Assembly (NCBI GenBank): GCA_050251715.1
Contig: JBFWMG010000002.1
Coordinates: 62,001 to 126,000, forward strand
Origin: JBFWMG01 sp050251715
GTDB lineage: Bacteria; Desulfobacterota; Desulfovibrionia; Desulfovibrionales; Desulfovibrionaceae
Direction of reading: 5' to 3'
Length of the DNA: 64,000 nt
Numbering within the stretch: the stretch's first letter is position 1; every line of letters starts with the position of its first letter. Of this stretch, positions 16,635 through 23,222 are shown piece after piece. Under the pieces are notes generated by a model, which had not been told where the DNA came from, made no database searches, and saw nothing but the letters and a program-made list of their open reading frames with translations. Position numbers and translations under genes: made by a program.

Positions 16635-17414
16635 CTAGGCCGGTTGCACGGTCAGCACCACGCCGGTGCAACGGCCCAGATCGTCCAGAAAGGGGGTGGC
16701 GGCCATGACGCACCGCTTGCCGCCGCGTGGGCAGGCCACGGGCTTGGACGCAACCGGAGCGCGACTGATGAAGGCGTCGCGCACCAGATCATGCCAGGGG
16801 CAGTCCGATGCGGCCAGGACGTTCAGGGCGTCGGACACGGAGGGCGATCCCTCCTGGTCCGTATAGAGGCCGCACTGTGACAGCAGGATGGCGTTGGCCT
16901 CGGCAAGGCGCAGGCGCCGGTCGGCGATGAGCACGCCCACGGGCAGGCTGTCCAGGAGGGTGGCCCGCTCCCGTGTCAGTTCGTCCACGGCGGCGGCCGC
17001 TTTCATGTGCGCCACCCGTTTCTGGTCCAGGGTGCGTACGGCGCGCAGATGCGCATCATAGCGGTCGGTGGTGTCGCGGCAGGTGATGGCCACGGCGTCC
17101 ACCTGCCCCTTTGCACCGCGCACCGGGGAAAAGGCGAGTTCCACGACCATGGTGTCCTGTCCGGGGGGGCAGGCGTCGCACCGGGAGGTGTGGCCTTCCA
17201 GACAGCGGTCCAGGCAGGGCCGCAGCGTGGAGGCAAATTGCTCGTCGCCCCACAGGGCCGCCAGGCCGCGCCCGGAAATGGTGTGCGCCTCGCTGGCGAA
17301 CAGCGCGGCATAGGCGGGGTTGATCGCAACATGCACGGCATCGCGGTCCACCAAGGCCAATCCGTCCTGGGCGGCCAGAGCCGCAGTCAGCAACGGGGGG
17401 GTGGTGTCGGGCAT
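16635..17414 (-). CDS. Tandem PAS-domain protein without output domain
   Basis: A 259-residue soluble protein with two PAS-like domains (about residues 8-125 and 145-255) joined by a short helical linker (VRTLDQKRVAHMKAAAAVDELTRE). No kinase, GGDEF, HTH or other output domain is present, so it would have to act by protein contact. Cysteine pairs occur in each PAS domain (CDACPPGQ and CPRGGKRC), which might bind a metal or sense redox state. ATG 17414 has AAGGAGG upstream. It is divergent from the FlgO-OmpA gene. The very long frame that extends further upstream on this strand is a shadow of that gene. Confidence 0.75.
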   Translation of the reverse strand: MPDTTPPLLTAALAAQDGLALVDRDAVHVAINPAYAALFASEAHTISGRGLAALWGDEQFASTLRPCLDRCLEGHTSRCDACPPGQDTMVVELAFSPVRGAKGQVDAVAITCRDTTDRYDAHLRAVRTLDQKRVAHMKAAAAVDELTRERATLLDSLPVGVLIADRRLRLAEANAILLSQCGLYTDQEGSPSVSDALNVLAASDCPWHDLVRDAFISRAPVASKPVACPRGGKRCVMAATPFLDDLGRCTGVVLTVQPA

Positions 17415-17522
17415 GGGAGCCTCCTTGCACAAGGCGCATAACACAAGGCCGTGGCAGGGAAAAGAGCGGAAGGCCATAAGATTTTGGCAAAGTGGCCGAT
17501 GAGGGGCGGTAAGGAGTGGGCA

Positions 17523-18851
17523 ATGCGCAACATGATTGTTTTGCTGACCGCCGCCATGAGGCAACGGGTCGCCGCCATGACATGTCTGGCCGCCGTCAGG
17601 ATACGGCTGCCAGCCACCATGGTTGTGTTGGTCGTGGCCCTGGCGCTGCCGGGCGCATCGCCTGCCGCCGCCCGTGCCACCGCGCCCGCGCAGCCGCAGG
17701 GATACGACCTGTCGGCTCCCGCCGGATCCGGCGCGTCGCTCATGGCGTCGAGCCTGTATGCGGCGGATGGGTTGGCCGCCAATCTGGCTGGTCGCCTGGA
17801 TCCGGGCGCAACGGTGCTGGTGGCCAGCCTTGTGGAGGCGGGGCGGGTGGACCGCACCTCGGCCTTTGGGCGGCTGGTGGCGCATCAGGTGGGGTCGCGG
17901 TTGGCGGCGCACGGGCTGGCGGTGCTGGAACCGCGCCTGCGGGCGGCGCTGGCCATGCGGCCGGACAAGGGCGAACTGCTCCTGTCGCGGGACACGGCGG
18001 CCCTGCTGCACGACACCCTGGGCGCGCACGCCGCGCTTCTGGGCATGTATCAGGTCACGCCGGATGCGGTGTATGTTTCCCTGCGGCTGGTGCGGTTGTC
18101 CGACCGGGCCGGTGTGGCGGCGTATGAATACACGGTGGCCAACGCGGGCGCCGTGCGCCGTCTGCTGGCCCCTGAGGACGGAGTGGCGGGCGGCGCGCAG
18201 GGCGGGCCGGACAGGATGGACGGCATGGCCACGGCCGCATCTCCCGCCGCCCCCGCCAACCCTGTGCCGGACGGCATGTCGGGCGGCATGGCCGCGCCGT
18301 GGGCCGTGGGCGGCGGCGCGCCATTGCCCGGAGTGGTGGGTGCGCCCCGCGCGGGTGGTGCGGCCTTGGGACAAACGCCGCCGCTGGCGGGAACGGTAGG
18401 GACGGGCGCGGCGGTGTTCCCGGCTGCGGACAAGGTGCTGGTGGGCGAAAGCACGGGCCATTTGACGGATTTTGACATGCAGGAGGGACTGGCTGCGGTC
18501 GGCGATGCCATCAAATTGTATATCGTGTTCGACAGCGGTTCGGCGCGCATCCGTGACACGGCCTCGCTGGAGGCGATGGACAGGCTGGGCGAAACGCTCA
18601 AGACCGCCGCGCTGGACAAGGCCGTGGTGGAAATCGGCGGCCACACGGACAATCGCGGCACGTCGGCCTACAACCTGGCCCTGTCTCTTCGCCGCGCCAA
18701 TGCGGTGCGCGACCGCCTGCTCCAAAAACACGGCATTGCGCCCAACCGGCTGCGCGTGCGTGGGTATGGGCAGACCAAGCCGTCGGCGTCCAACGATACC
18801 GAGGAGGGCCGCGCCGAAAACCGGCGGGTGGTCATTACCCGGTTGCAGTAG
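17523..18851 (+). CDS. FlgO-domain protein with C-terminal OmpA domain
   Basis: A 442-residue exported protein. An N-terminal hydrophobic segment (ATMVVLVVALALPGASPAAARA) acts as signal. The FlgO-like domain covers about residues 65-220 (LYAADGLAANLAGRLDPGATVLVASLV through LRAALAMRPDKGELLLSRD and YVSLRLVRL). A Gly/Ala/Pro linker follows, and residues ~320-440 are an OmpA/MotB-type peptidoglycan-binding domain with VEIGGHTDNRGTSAYN and LRVRGYGQTKP. In Vibrio, FlgO is an outer-membrane protein needed for flagellar function; the OmpA part would tie this protein to the wall. AAGGAG precedes ATG 17523. A shorter FlgO paralogue without OmpA domain lies at 56177-56998. Confidence 0.85.
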   Translation: MRNMIVLLTAAMRQRVAAMTCLAAVRIRLPATMVVLVVALALPGASPAAARATAPAQPQGYDLSAPAGSGASLMASSLYAADGLAANLAGRLDPGATVLVASLVEAGRVDRTSAFGRLVAHQVGSRLAAHGLAVLEPRLRAALAMRPDKGELLLSRDTAALLHDTLGAHAALLGMYQVTPDAVYVSLRLVRLSDRAGVAAYEYTVANAGAVRRLLAPEDGVAGGAQGGPDRMDGMATAASPAAPANPVPDGMSGGMAAPWAVGGGAPLPGVVGAPRAGGAALGQTPPLAGTVGTGAAVFPAADKVLVGESTGHLTDFDMQEGLAAVGDAIKLYIVFDSGSARIRDTASLEAMDRLGETLKTAALDKAVVEIGGHTDNRGTSAYNLALSLRRANAVRDRLLQKHGIAPNRLRVRGYGQTKPSASNDTEEGRAENRRVVITRLQ

Positions 18852-19040
18852 CGGCACCGCCATGTGTTGGCGCGGCTGCGTGGTGCGCCCCGGTCCCCTG
18901 GCGGGAGCGGGGCGTTTTGGCGCGCATGGGCCAAGGCGGGCGAAGGGGTCTTGAAGAGGGGCGGTGGAGCCGCTATGCTGGTGTGCGCACCAACCGTCCG
19001 GACACGGGCCGGATACAAAACCGGCAATCAGGGAGACGTC

Positions 19041-19445
19041 ATGCGGAATGAGGAGATCGTCGTTTCATTTGAGGGCGGCATGCGCGTGGATGCGCGTGTC
19101 GGCGAATATACCGTGGCCACCGACCAGAGCGCGGACAAGGGCGGCCAGGGGAGCGCGCCCAACCCGTTTCAGCTGTTTCTCGCCTCGCTGGCCACCTGTT
19201 CGGGCATCTACGCCCTGCGCTTTTGCGAGAGCCGCAAGATCGACACCACGGGGCTGCGCCTGGTCATGCGCACGGAACTGGATGCCTCGGGCAAACGCAT
19301 CGGCAAGGTGACCATGGAACTGGGCCTGCCCGCCGCCTTTCCCGAAAAATACCGTGGCGCCATTGTGCGCGCCGTGGATTTGTGTACAGTAAAGAAGCAT
19401 ATCCTGACCCCGCCGGAATTCGTGGTGGAGGTCGCAACGGCATAG
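19041..19445 (+). CDS. OsmC-family protein
   Basis: A 134-residue OsmC/Ohr-superfamily protein. OsmC-type enzymes use two cysteines to reduce organic hydroperoxides. The first conserved Cys is in FLASLATCSGIYALRFCE and the second in VRAVDLCTVKKH, with PNPFQLFLASLA as the family signature. The cytoplasmic protein may protect this anaerobe against peroxide stress. ATG 19041 has GGGAGA upstream; the frame is open further back but without a site. The TAG stop at 19443-19445 abuts a 157-bp hairpin-rich element, and a rubrerythrin-like gene follows that element, so two redox-stress genes are neighbours. Confidence 0.88.
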   Translation: MRNEEIVVSFEGGMRVDARVGEYTVATDQSADKGGQGSAPNPFQLFLASLATCSGIYALRFCESRKIDTTGLRLVMRTELDASGKRIGKVTMELGLPAAFPEKYRGAIVRAVDLCTVKKHILTPPEFVVEVATA

Positions 19446-19601
19446 CAGGCTGTTGAAAAACAGCCTGTGCGCGCCAGGAAGGCGCGCCGCATCATGGACT
19501 GAACGAAGAGACGTTCATGATGCGTGAGGATTGGCAAAACCACGTTTTTGCCAATCCGGGTTGAAAAAGGCCAGGACGGCCTTTTTCAACGGTCTGACAG
19601 G
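19445..19601. repeat. 157-bp hairpin-rich element, copy B
   Basis: Nearly identical in length and sequence to the element at 14174-14330, with the same five hairpins and GTTGAAAAA/TTTTTCAAC termini. It begins directly at the stop codon of the OsmC gene. Shared flanks extend a few bases further (ATAG on the left, GG on the right). Confidence 0.85.
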
Positions 19602-19626
19602 GCGCGGCGCGCCCCAAGGGGGAACT

Positions 19627-20109
19627 ATGGACCGCATCGAGGGACCGTTGGCAGGGGCGTTCATTGCGCAATCCATCTGGGCGGCCCGGTGCGAGGTGTT
19701 CGCGCACAAGGCGGTTCTGGAAGGCAGGGAAGGCGAGGCGAAAATGTTTCGGGCCATGGCCCGCGCCGGGCAGGTGCATGCCCACAAGGCGCTTTTGCTG
19801 CTGCGGGGCACGGTGGGCGGCACCGGCGACAACCTTGCCGAGTGCATCCAGAACAGGCGCGGTCTCGTACAGGCGCTCCCCGACGCGGTGGAGGAGGCGG
19901 GCGGCAGCGGAGACAAGGCCGCGACCGCGGTGCTGTGCCAGATGCTGGATGCGGCGCGCAGCCACAGCGACTGTTTGCGCGACATGGATACCGGCCTGGT
20001 GGCCGCGTACCATGTCTGCTCCATCTGCGGCTATGTGGCGGAAAACACCCTGCCCGTCAGATGCCCTGTGTGTGACGCGGTGTCGGAGAAGTTCGAGACC
20101 GTGGACTAG
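19627..20109 (+). CDS. Rubrerythrin-like protein lacking diiron ligands
   Basis: A 160-residue protein with the layout of rubrerythrin: a four-helix region (1-125) and a C-terminal rubredoxin-like knuckle, CSICGY and CPVCD, that should bind one iron or zinc. In true rubrerythrins the helices carry glutamates binding a diiron centre that reduces peroxide. Here the corresponding places appear as IAQS (Glu to Gln), AGQVHAH (Glu to Gly/Gln with His kept), CIQNRR and ARSHSD (Glu to Ala). So the peroxidase site seems lost while the fold and the metal knuckle remain. It may be an electron carrier, sensor or pseudo-enzyme. ATG 19627 follows GGGGGAAC. Confidence 0.78.
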   Translation: MDRIEGPLAGAFIAQSIWAARCEVFAHKAVLEGREGEAKMFRAMARAGQVHAHKALLLLRGTVGGTGDNLAECIQNRRGLVQALPDAVEEAGGSGDKAATAVLCQMLDAARSHSDCLRDMDTGLVAAYHVCSICGYVAENTLPVRCPVCDAVSEKFETVD

Positions 20110-20418
20110 CCTCTTGCGGGAGGGCGGGCCGCTGCCGGCGGTCCTGTGCCTTGTGCGGCCCAGAGGGGGGAGTCCCGTTGCTGCGCCGCGTTCTTTCGCT
20201 CCCGGCCATGTCACCGCCCGATCCGGGGCGCCCCCAAGCACGCGGTTTTCAGAGGGCTTGGCGCATGCCATGCAAAGAGCCCGGCCAGAGGCCGGGCTCA
20301 AGAGAATATGCGGGAGCGCTCGCCGGGCCTCAAGCCATGCGCAAGGCCCCCGGCGTCGCTCCCCTGGTCAGGCCGCGCCGGGAGAGGCGCCCGGCGACTG
20401 CAACAAGGGTGCGGCCCG
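20110..20418. other. Gap between rubrerythrin-like gene and small acidic gene
   Basis: No supported gene. It contains a perfect 10-bp GC-rich hairpin at 20277-20299 (listed separately) and otherwise GC-rich unstructured sequence. Frames through it lack ribosome binding sites and recognisable products. Confidence 0.6.
20277..20299. terminator. GC-rich hairpin, possible terminator
   Basis: GAGCCCGGCC-AGA-GGCCGGGCTC, a perfect 10-bp stem with a 3-base loop between convergent genes. No clear T-tract follows, so terminator function is tentative. Confidence 0.45.
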
Positions 20419-20622
20419 TTACTCCTCGTAGCAAAAATCCTCCTCCCGCATGAGACCGGCCGCCGCCAGCGCGCCGTTGAAGAAGATTTCGCGCAGCACC
20501 TCCTCTTCGGTCACTTCCGCCGATGGTTCATCCAAGGCATCGCGGAAGATGTCCTCCACAAGCGCCTGCCGCGCTTTGTCGTCCTCTTCCAACAACCATC
20601 TTTCCAGCTCATGGCGTTTCAT
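20419..20622 (-). CDS. Small acidic hypothetical protein
   Basis: A 67-residue protein rich in Glu and Asp (MKRHELERWLLEEDD at the start, VTEEEVLREIFF in the middle). There is no signal peptide or membrane segment; it should be a small helical cytoplasmic protein. I do not recognise a family. It is considered real because GAGGAGG lies upstream of ATG 20622 at proper spacing and a sigma-70-like promoter is about 40 bases further upstream, in a notably AT-rich stretch. It is transcribed alone. Confidence 0.65.
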   Translation of the reverse strand: MKRHELERWLLEEDDKARQALVEDIFRDALDEPSAEVTEEEVLREIFFNGALAAAGLMREEDFCYEE

Positions 20623-20663
20623 GGCGTCCTCCTCGCACTGGGAAAAATAGGGGAGTTACCTCT

Positions 20664-20694
20664 ATGATAATGCATCAAAGCTGTTTTATGTCAA
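20664..20694 (-). promoter_or_regulatory. Candidate sigma-70 promoter for the small acidic gene
   Basis: On the minus strand TTGACA is followed after 18-19 bases by TTATCA/TATCAT, about 42 bases before the start codon. The spacer is slightly long. The patch is AT-rich against a GC-rich background. Confidence 0.45.
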
Positions 20695-20847
20695 GGCTGC
20701 GTACCGGGGAGGTATGTGTTTATAAAAGCAATTATATCGATAAGTTATGCTGTTTGCGCACACGAAGGAACAGGCCGGGAACACAGGTTGGACTGAGAGC
20801 GCACAGGCAAAAGGCAAGGGTGCCTGACGGTTGCGGCGGTTGGTGAC

Positions 20848-20897
20848 AAAAAAAAGGAAAACGACCGGATTTTTTCCGGTCGTTTGATTTTTTTGGG
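20848..20897. terminator. Bidirectional intrinsic terminator
   Basis: Stem AAACGACCGGA / TCCGGTCGTTT with a T-rich loop. An A-run precedes it and a T-run follows it on the plus strand, so it can act in both directions; on the minus strand it is just downstream of the ferredoxin-nitroreductase gene. Confidence 0.85.
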
Positions 20898-20911
20898 GGG
20901 AAAGGGAGCCG

Positions 20912-21733
20912 CTACTCGGACCAAATGGCCCGCAAGGGGATGCGCGGGGGGATGCGGGCATAGCGCATGGCGGGGTGCCCCAGCATGAGCGCGCCGCCCA
21001 GCACGCGGTCGCCGGGAATGCCGAAGGCGGCGGCCACGGCGGGGCAGTGCCGCGCGGCAATGGAGACGTAGCCCGCCCAGCACGCGCCCAGGTTGTGGGC
21101 GTGGGCCGCCAGTTCCACCCAGGCCAGGGCGATGTGGCCGTCGGTGTCCGGCGTGACGCCGCGTTGGGGCAGGTGGGCGGCCACCATGGCGGTGGCGCCT
21201 CGGCCCACGATGTCCTTGCCATGCTCCCAGGCGCGCACGATGCCCGGCATGTGCAGCATGGCGGCCAGATCCGGCTGGGTGCCGCAGGCCTCGCGCATCC
21301 AGGCGACGGTGGCATCGATGACGCGCACCACGGCGGGCCGCGTGGCCGCGACAGCCCATTCGACAGGCTGGGCGTTGTGCCCCGAGGGCGCGAAACGGGC
21401 GGTGTCCAGAAGCCGGGCGATGAGCGCCTTGTCAACGGGCGCATCCTTGTAGGCGCGCACGGACCGCCTGGATTTCATGAACTGCTCCACCGCCTCGGCG
21501 GAAAAGGCCAGATCCTTGTGCAGGGATTGGCAGTCGCCGAGCGCGACCCCATCGACCTCGAGCACGCCCTTGGGACAGATGGCGACACAGTGGCCGCACC
21601 GGATGCAGGCGGCGTCCATGCCCTCGCGCATGGCGGGATAGCCGCCATCCGCCTCCAGGCGGATGAGGCCGATGGGGCATGCCGCGGCGCACAGGCCGTC
21701 TTGGGCGCATTGCTCCTTGTTGACAGTCAGCAC
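20912..21733 (-). CDS. Ferredoxin-nitroreductase fusion
   Basis: A 273-residue protein. The N-terminal ~75 residues form a two-cluster ferredoxin (CAQDGLCAAACPIGLI and CIRCGHCVAICPKG). The remainder is an FMN-dependent nitroreductase domain beginning SRRSVRAYKDAPV, with FAPSGHNAQPVEW and the late segment GIPGDRVLGGALMLGHP. Such fusions in anaerobes reduce nitro or quinone-like compounds, or serve as flavin reductases fed by ferredoxin. GTG 21733 is chosen because AAGGAGGAG lies 5-13 bases upstream; an in-frame ATG at 21784 has no site. A strong terminator follows. The gene stands alone on its strand. Confidence 0.9.
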   Translation of the reverse strand: MLTVNKEQCAQDGLCAAACPIGLIRLEADGGYPAMREGMDAACIRCGHCVAICPKGVLEVDGVALGDCQSLHKDLAFSAEAVEQFMKSRRSVRAYKDAPVDKALIARLLDTARFAPSGHNAQPVEWAVAATRPAVVRVIDATVAWMREACGTQPDLAAMLHMPGIVRAWEHGKDIVGRGATAMVAAHLPQRGVTPDTDGHIALAWVELAAHAHNLGACWAGYVSIAARHCPAVAAAFGIPGDRVLGGALMLGHPAMRYARIPPRIPLRAIWSE

Positions 21734-21947
21734 GTCACTCCTCCTTGTTGGCGGTTGGTCGCGGGAAAAGGGCTGTTTTGTCACCTAACCACGCCATGAC
21801 GCCTGTCAAGAGCCCGCTCGTCGCGGATGACCGTCAAAAGATGGGCATGAATTGTCGCAGCGGATTGCCTCAAATGAAAAAGCATGACAATATGCAACTA
21901 TCATGGTTCATGCTGTCATTTCAAAAAATGCATGCGTTGCGGGTGGC

Positions 21948-23222
21948 ATGTTGCGGCGCGTGGCGGCCAGTCTGGCTGTCGCCGGGTTGCTGCTCATGGC
22001 TCCCTGCGTTGCCCTGGGCGCGCAGCAGGGCGCGGTGCTGTTGGGCATGAACTATCCGCTCACCGGACCGTATTCGGTGGAAGGCCTGGACCAGATTCGG
22101 GCGGCGCGCATGGCGGTGGACGAGATCAATGCCCTTGGGGGCATCATGGGGCGCAGGGTGCGGCTTGTGGTGCGCGACTCCTTTTCGGATGTGGTCACGT
22201 CCAGAATGAACGTGGAGGATCTCATCGACCAGGGATGCCGCATGATATTCGGGGGCTCGTCCAGCGATGTGGCCATAGCCGTGTCCGAGATATGCCAGCG
22301 TCGCAAGGTGCTTTTTTTCGGAACGCTGACCTACGCCACCCAGACCACCCTTGAAAACGGCCACCGCTACACCTTCCGGGAGTGCAACGACTCGTGGATG
22401 TCGGCCAAGGTGATGGCGGAGTGGCTCAACGTGCGGTACAAGGGCAAGAAGTTTTTTTACATTACGGCGGACTACTCGTGGGGCTGGGCCACGGAGCAGA
22501 GCCTGCGCGTGGTGACCGGCACGCAGGACAGGAGCGTCTACCCCGGCTTGCTCACGCCGCTGGGCGCCACGGATTTTCGTCCGGCGCTGGCCGTGGTCAA
22601 GGAACACCGTCCCGATGTGCTGGTGCTCTGCCTTTTCGGCAAGGATATGGCCTATGCCCTGCAACAGGCAACGGCCATGGGGCTGAAGCGGTACAGCCGC
22701 ATCGTGGTGCCCAATATCACGCTGGGTATGGCGGAAAGGGCCGGCCTGGACGCCATGGAAGGCGTGGTGGGCACGGTGCCGTGGACCTGGAAGGTTCCCT
22801 ACGTCTATGACTACCCCAGGGGCCGCGCCTTTGTGGAGGCGTTCGCCCAGCGCTTCCGCCGCTATCCCAGCACGTCCGGAGCCAGTGCCTACACCATTGT
22901 CTACGAGTTCAAGGCCGCAGTGGAACGTGCCGGGAGCTTTGCCCCCGCGGATCTCGTCCGCGCGCTGGAAGGACATGACTACATGCTGCTCAAGGACCGG
23001 CAGACTTGGCGCGCCCTGGACCACCAGTCCGTGCAGACCGTGTATCTGGTTCAGGGAGCGGACAAACTCACGGTGTTGTCCACCCCGCTCAGGCTGGATT
23101 ATTTTTCCATCATCGGCCGCAAGTCCGGCGAGGATATAGTGCGTACGCCGGAAGAATGGCGGCAACTGCGGCGTGAGGCGGGACTCCCTCCGAATCTCGA
23201 GGACGTGGAGACCGACCCGTGA
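21948..23222 (+). CDS. Periplasmic amide/urea-type binding protein, sensory partner of a kinase
   Basis: An exported type I periplasmic binding protein (424 residues) of the branched-chain amino acid/urea/amide group. The signal is MLRRVAASLAVAGLLLMAPCVALGA. The mature protein starts with VLLGMNYPLTGPYS and has the two-lobe layout (INALGGIMGRRVRLVVRD, FGTLTYATQTTLENG, FFYITADYSWGW). No permease or ATPase genes are nearby. Instead its stop overlaps the GTG start of a hybrid histidine kinase (GTGA), so it most likely delivers ligand information to that kinase. An ATG at 21903 is also in frame; neither start has a strong ribosome site. Confidence 0.85.
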   Translation: MLRRVAASLAVAGLLLMAPCVALGAQQGAVLLGMNYPLTGPYSVEGLDQIRAARMAVDEINALGGIMGRRVRLVVRDSFSDVVTSRMNVEDLIDQGCRMIFGGSSSDVAIAVSEICQRRKVLFFGTLTYATQTTLENGHRYTFRECNDSWMSAKVMAEWLNVRYKGKKFFYITADYSWGWATEQSLRVVTGTQDRSVYPGLLTPLGATDFRPALAVVKEHRPDVLVLCLFGKDMAYALQQATAMGLKRYSRIVVPNITLGMAERAGLDAMEGVVGTVPWTWKVPYVYDYPRGRAFVEAFAQRFRRYPSTSGASAYTIVYEFKAAVERAGSFAPADLVRALEGHDYMLLKDRQTWRALDHQSVQTVYLVQGADKLTVLSTPLRLDYFSIIGRKSGEDIVRTPEEWRQLRREAGLPPNLEDVETDP

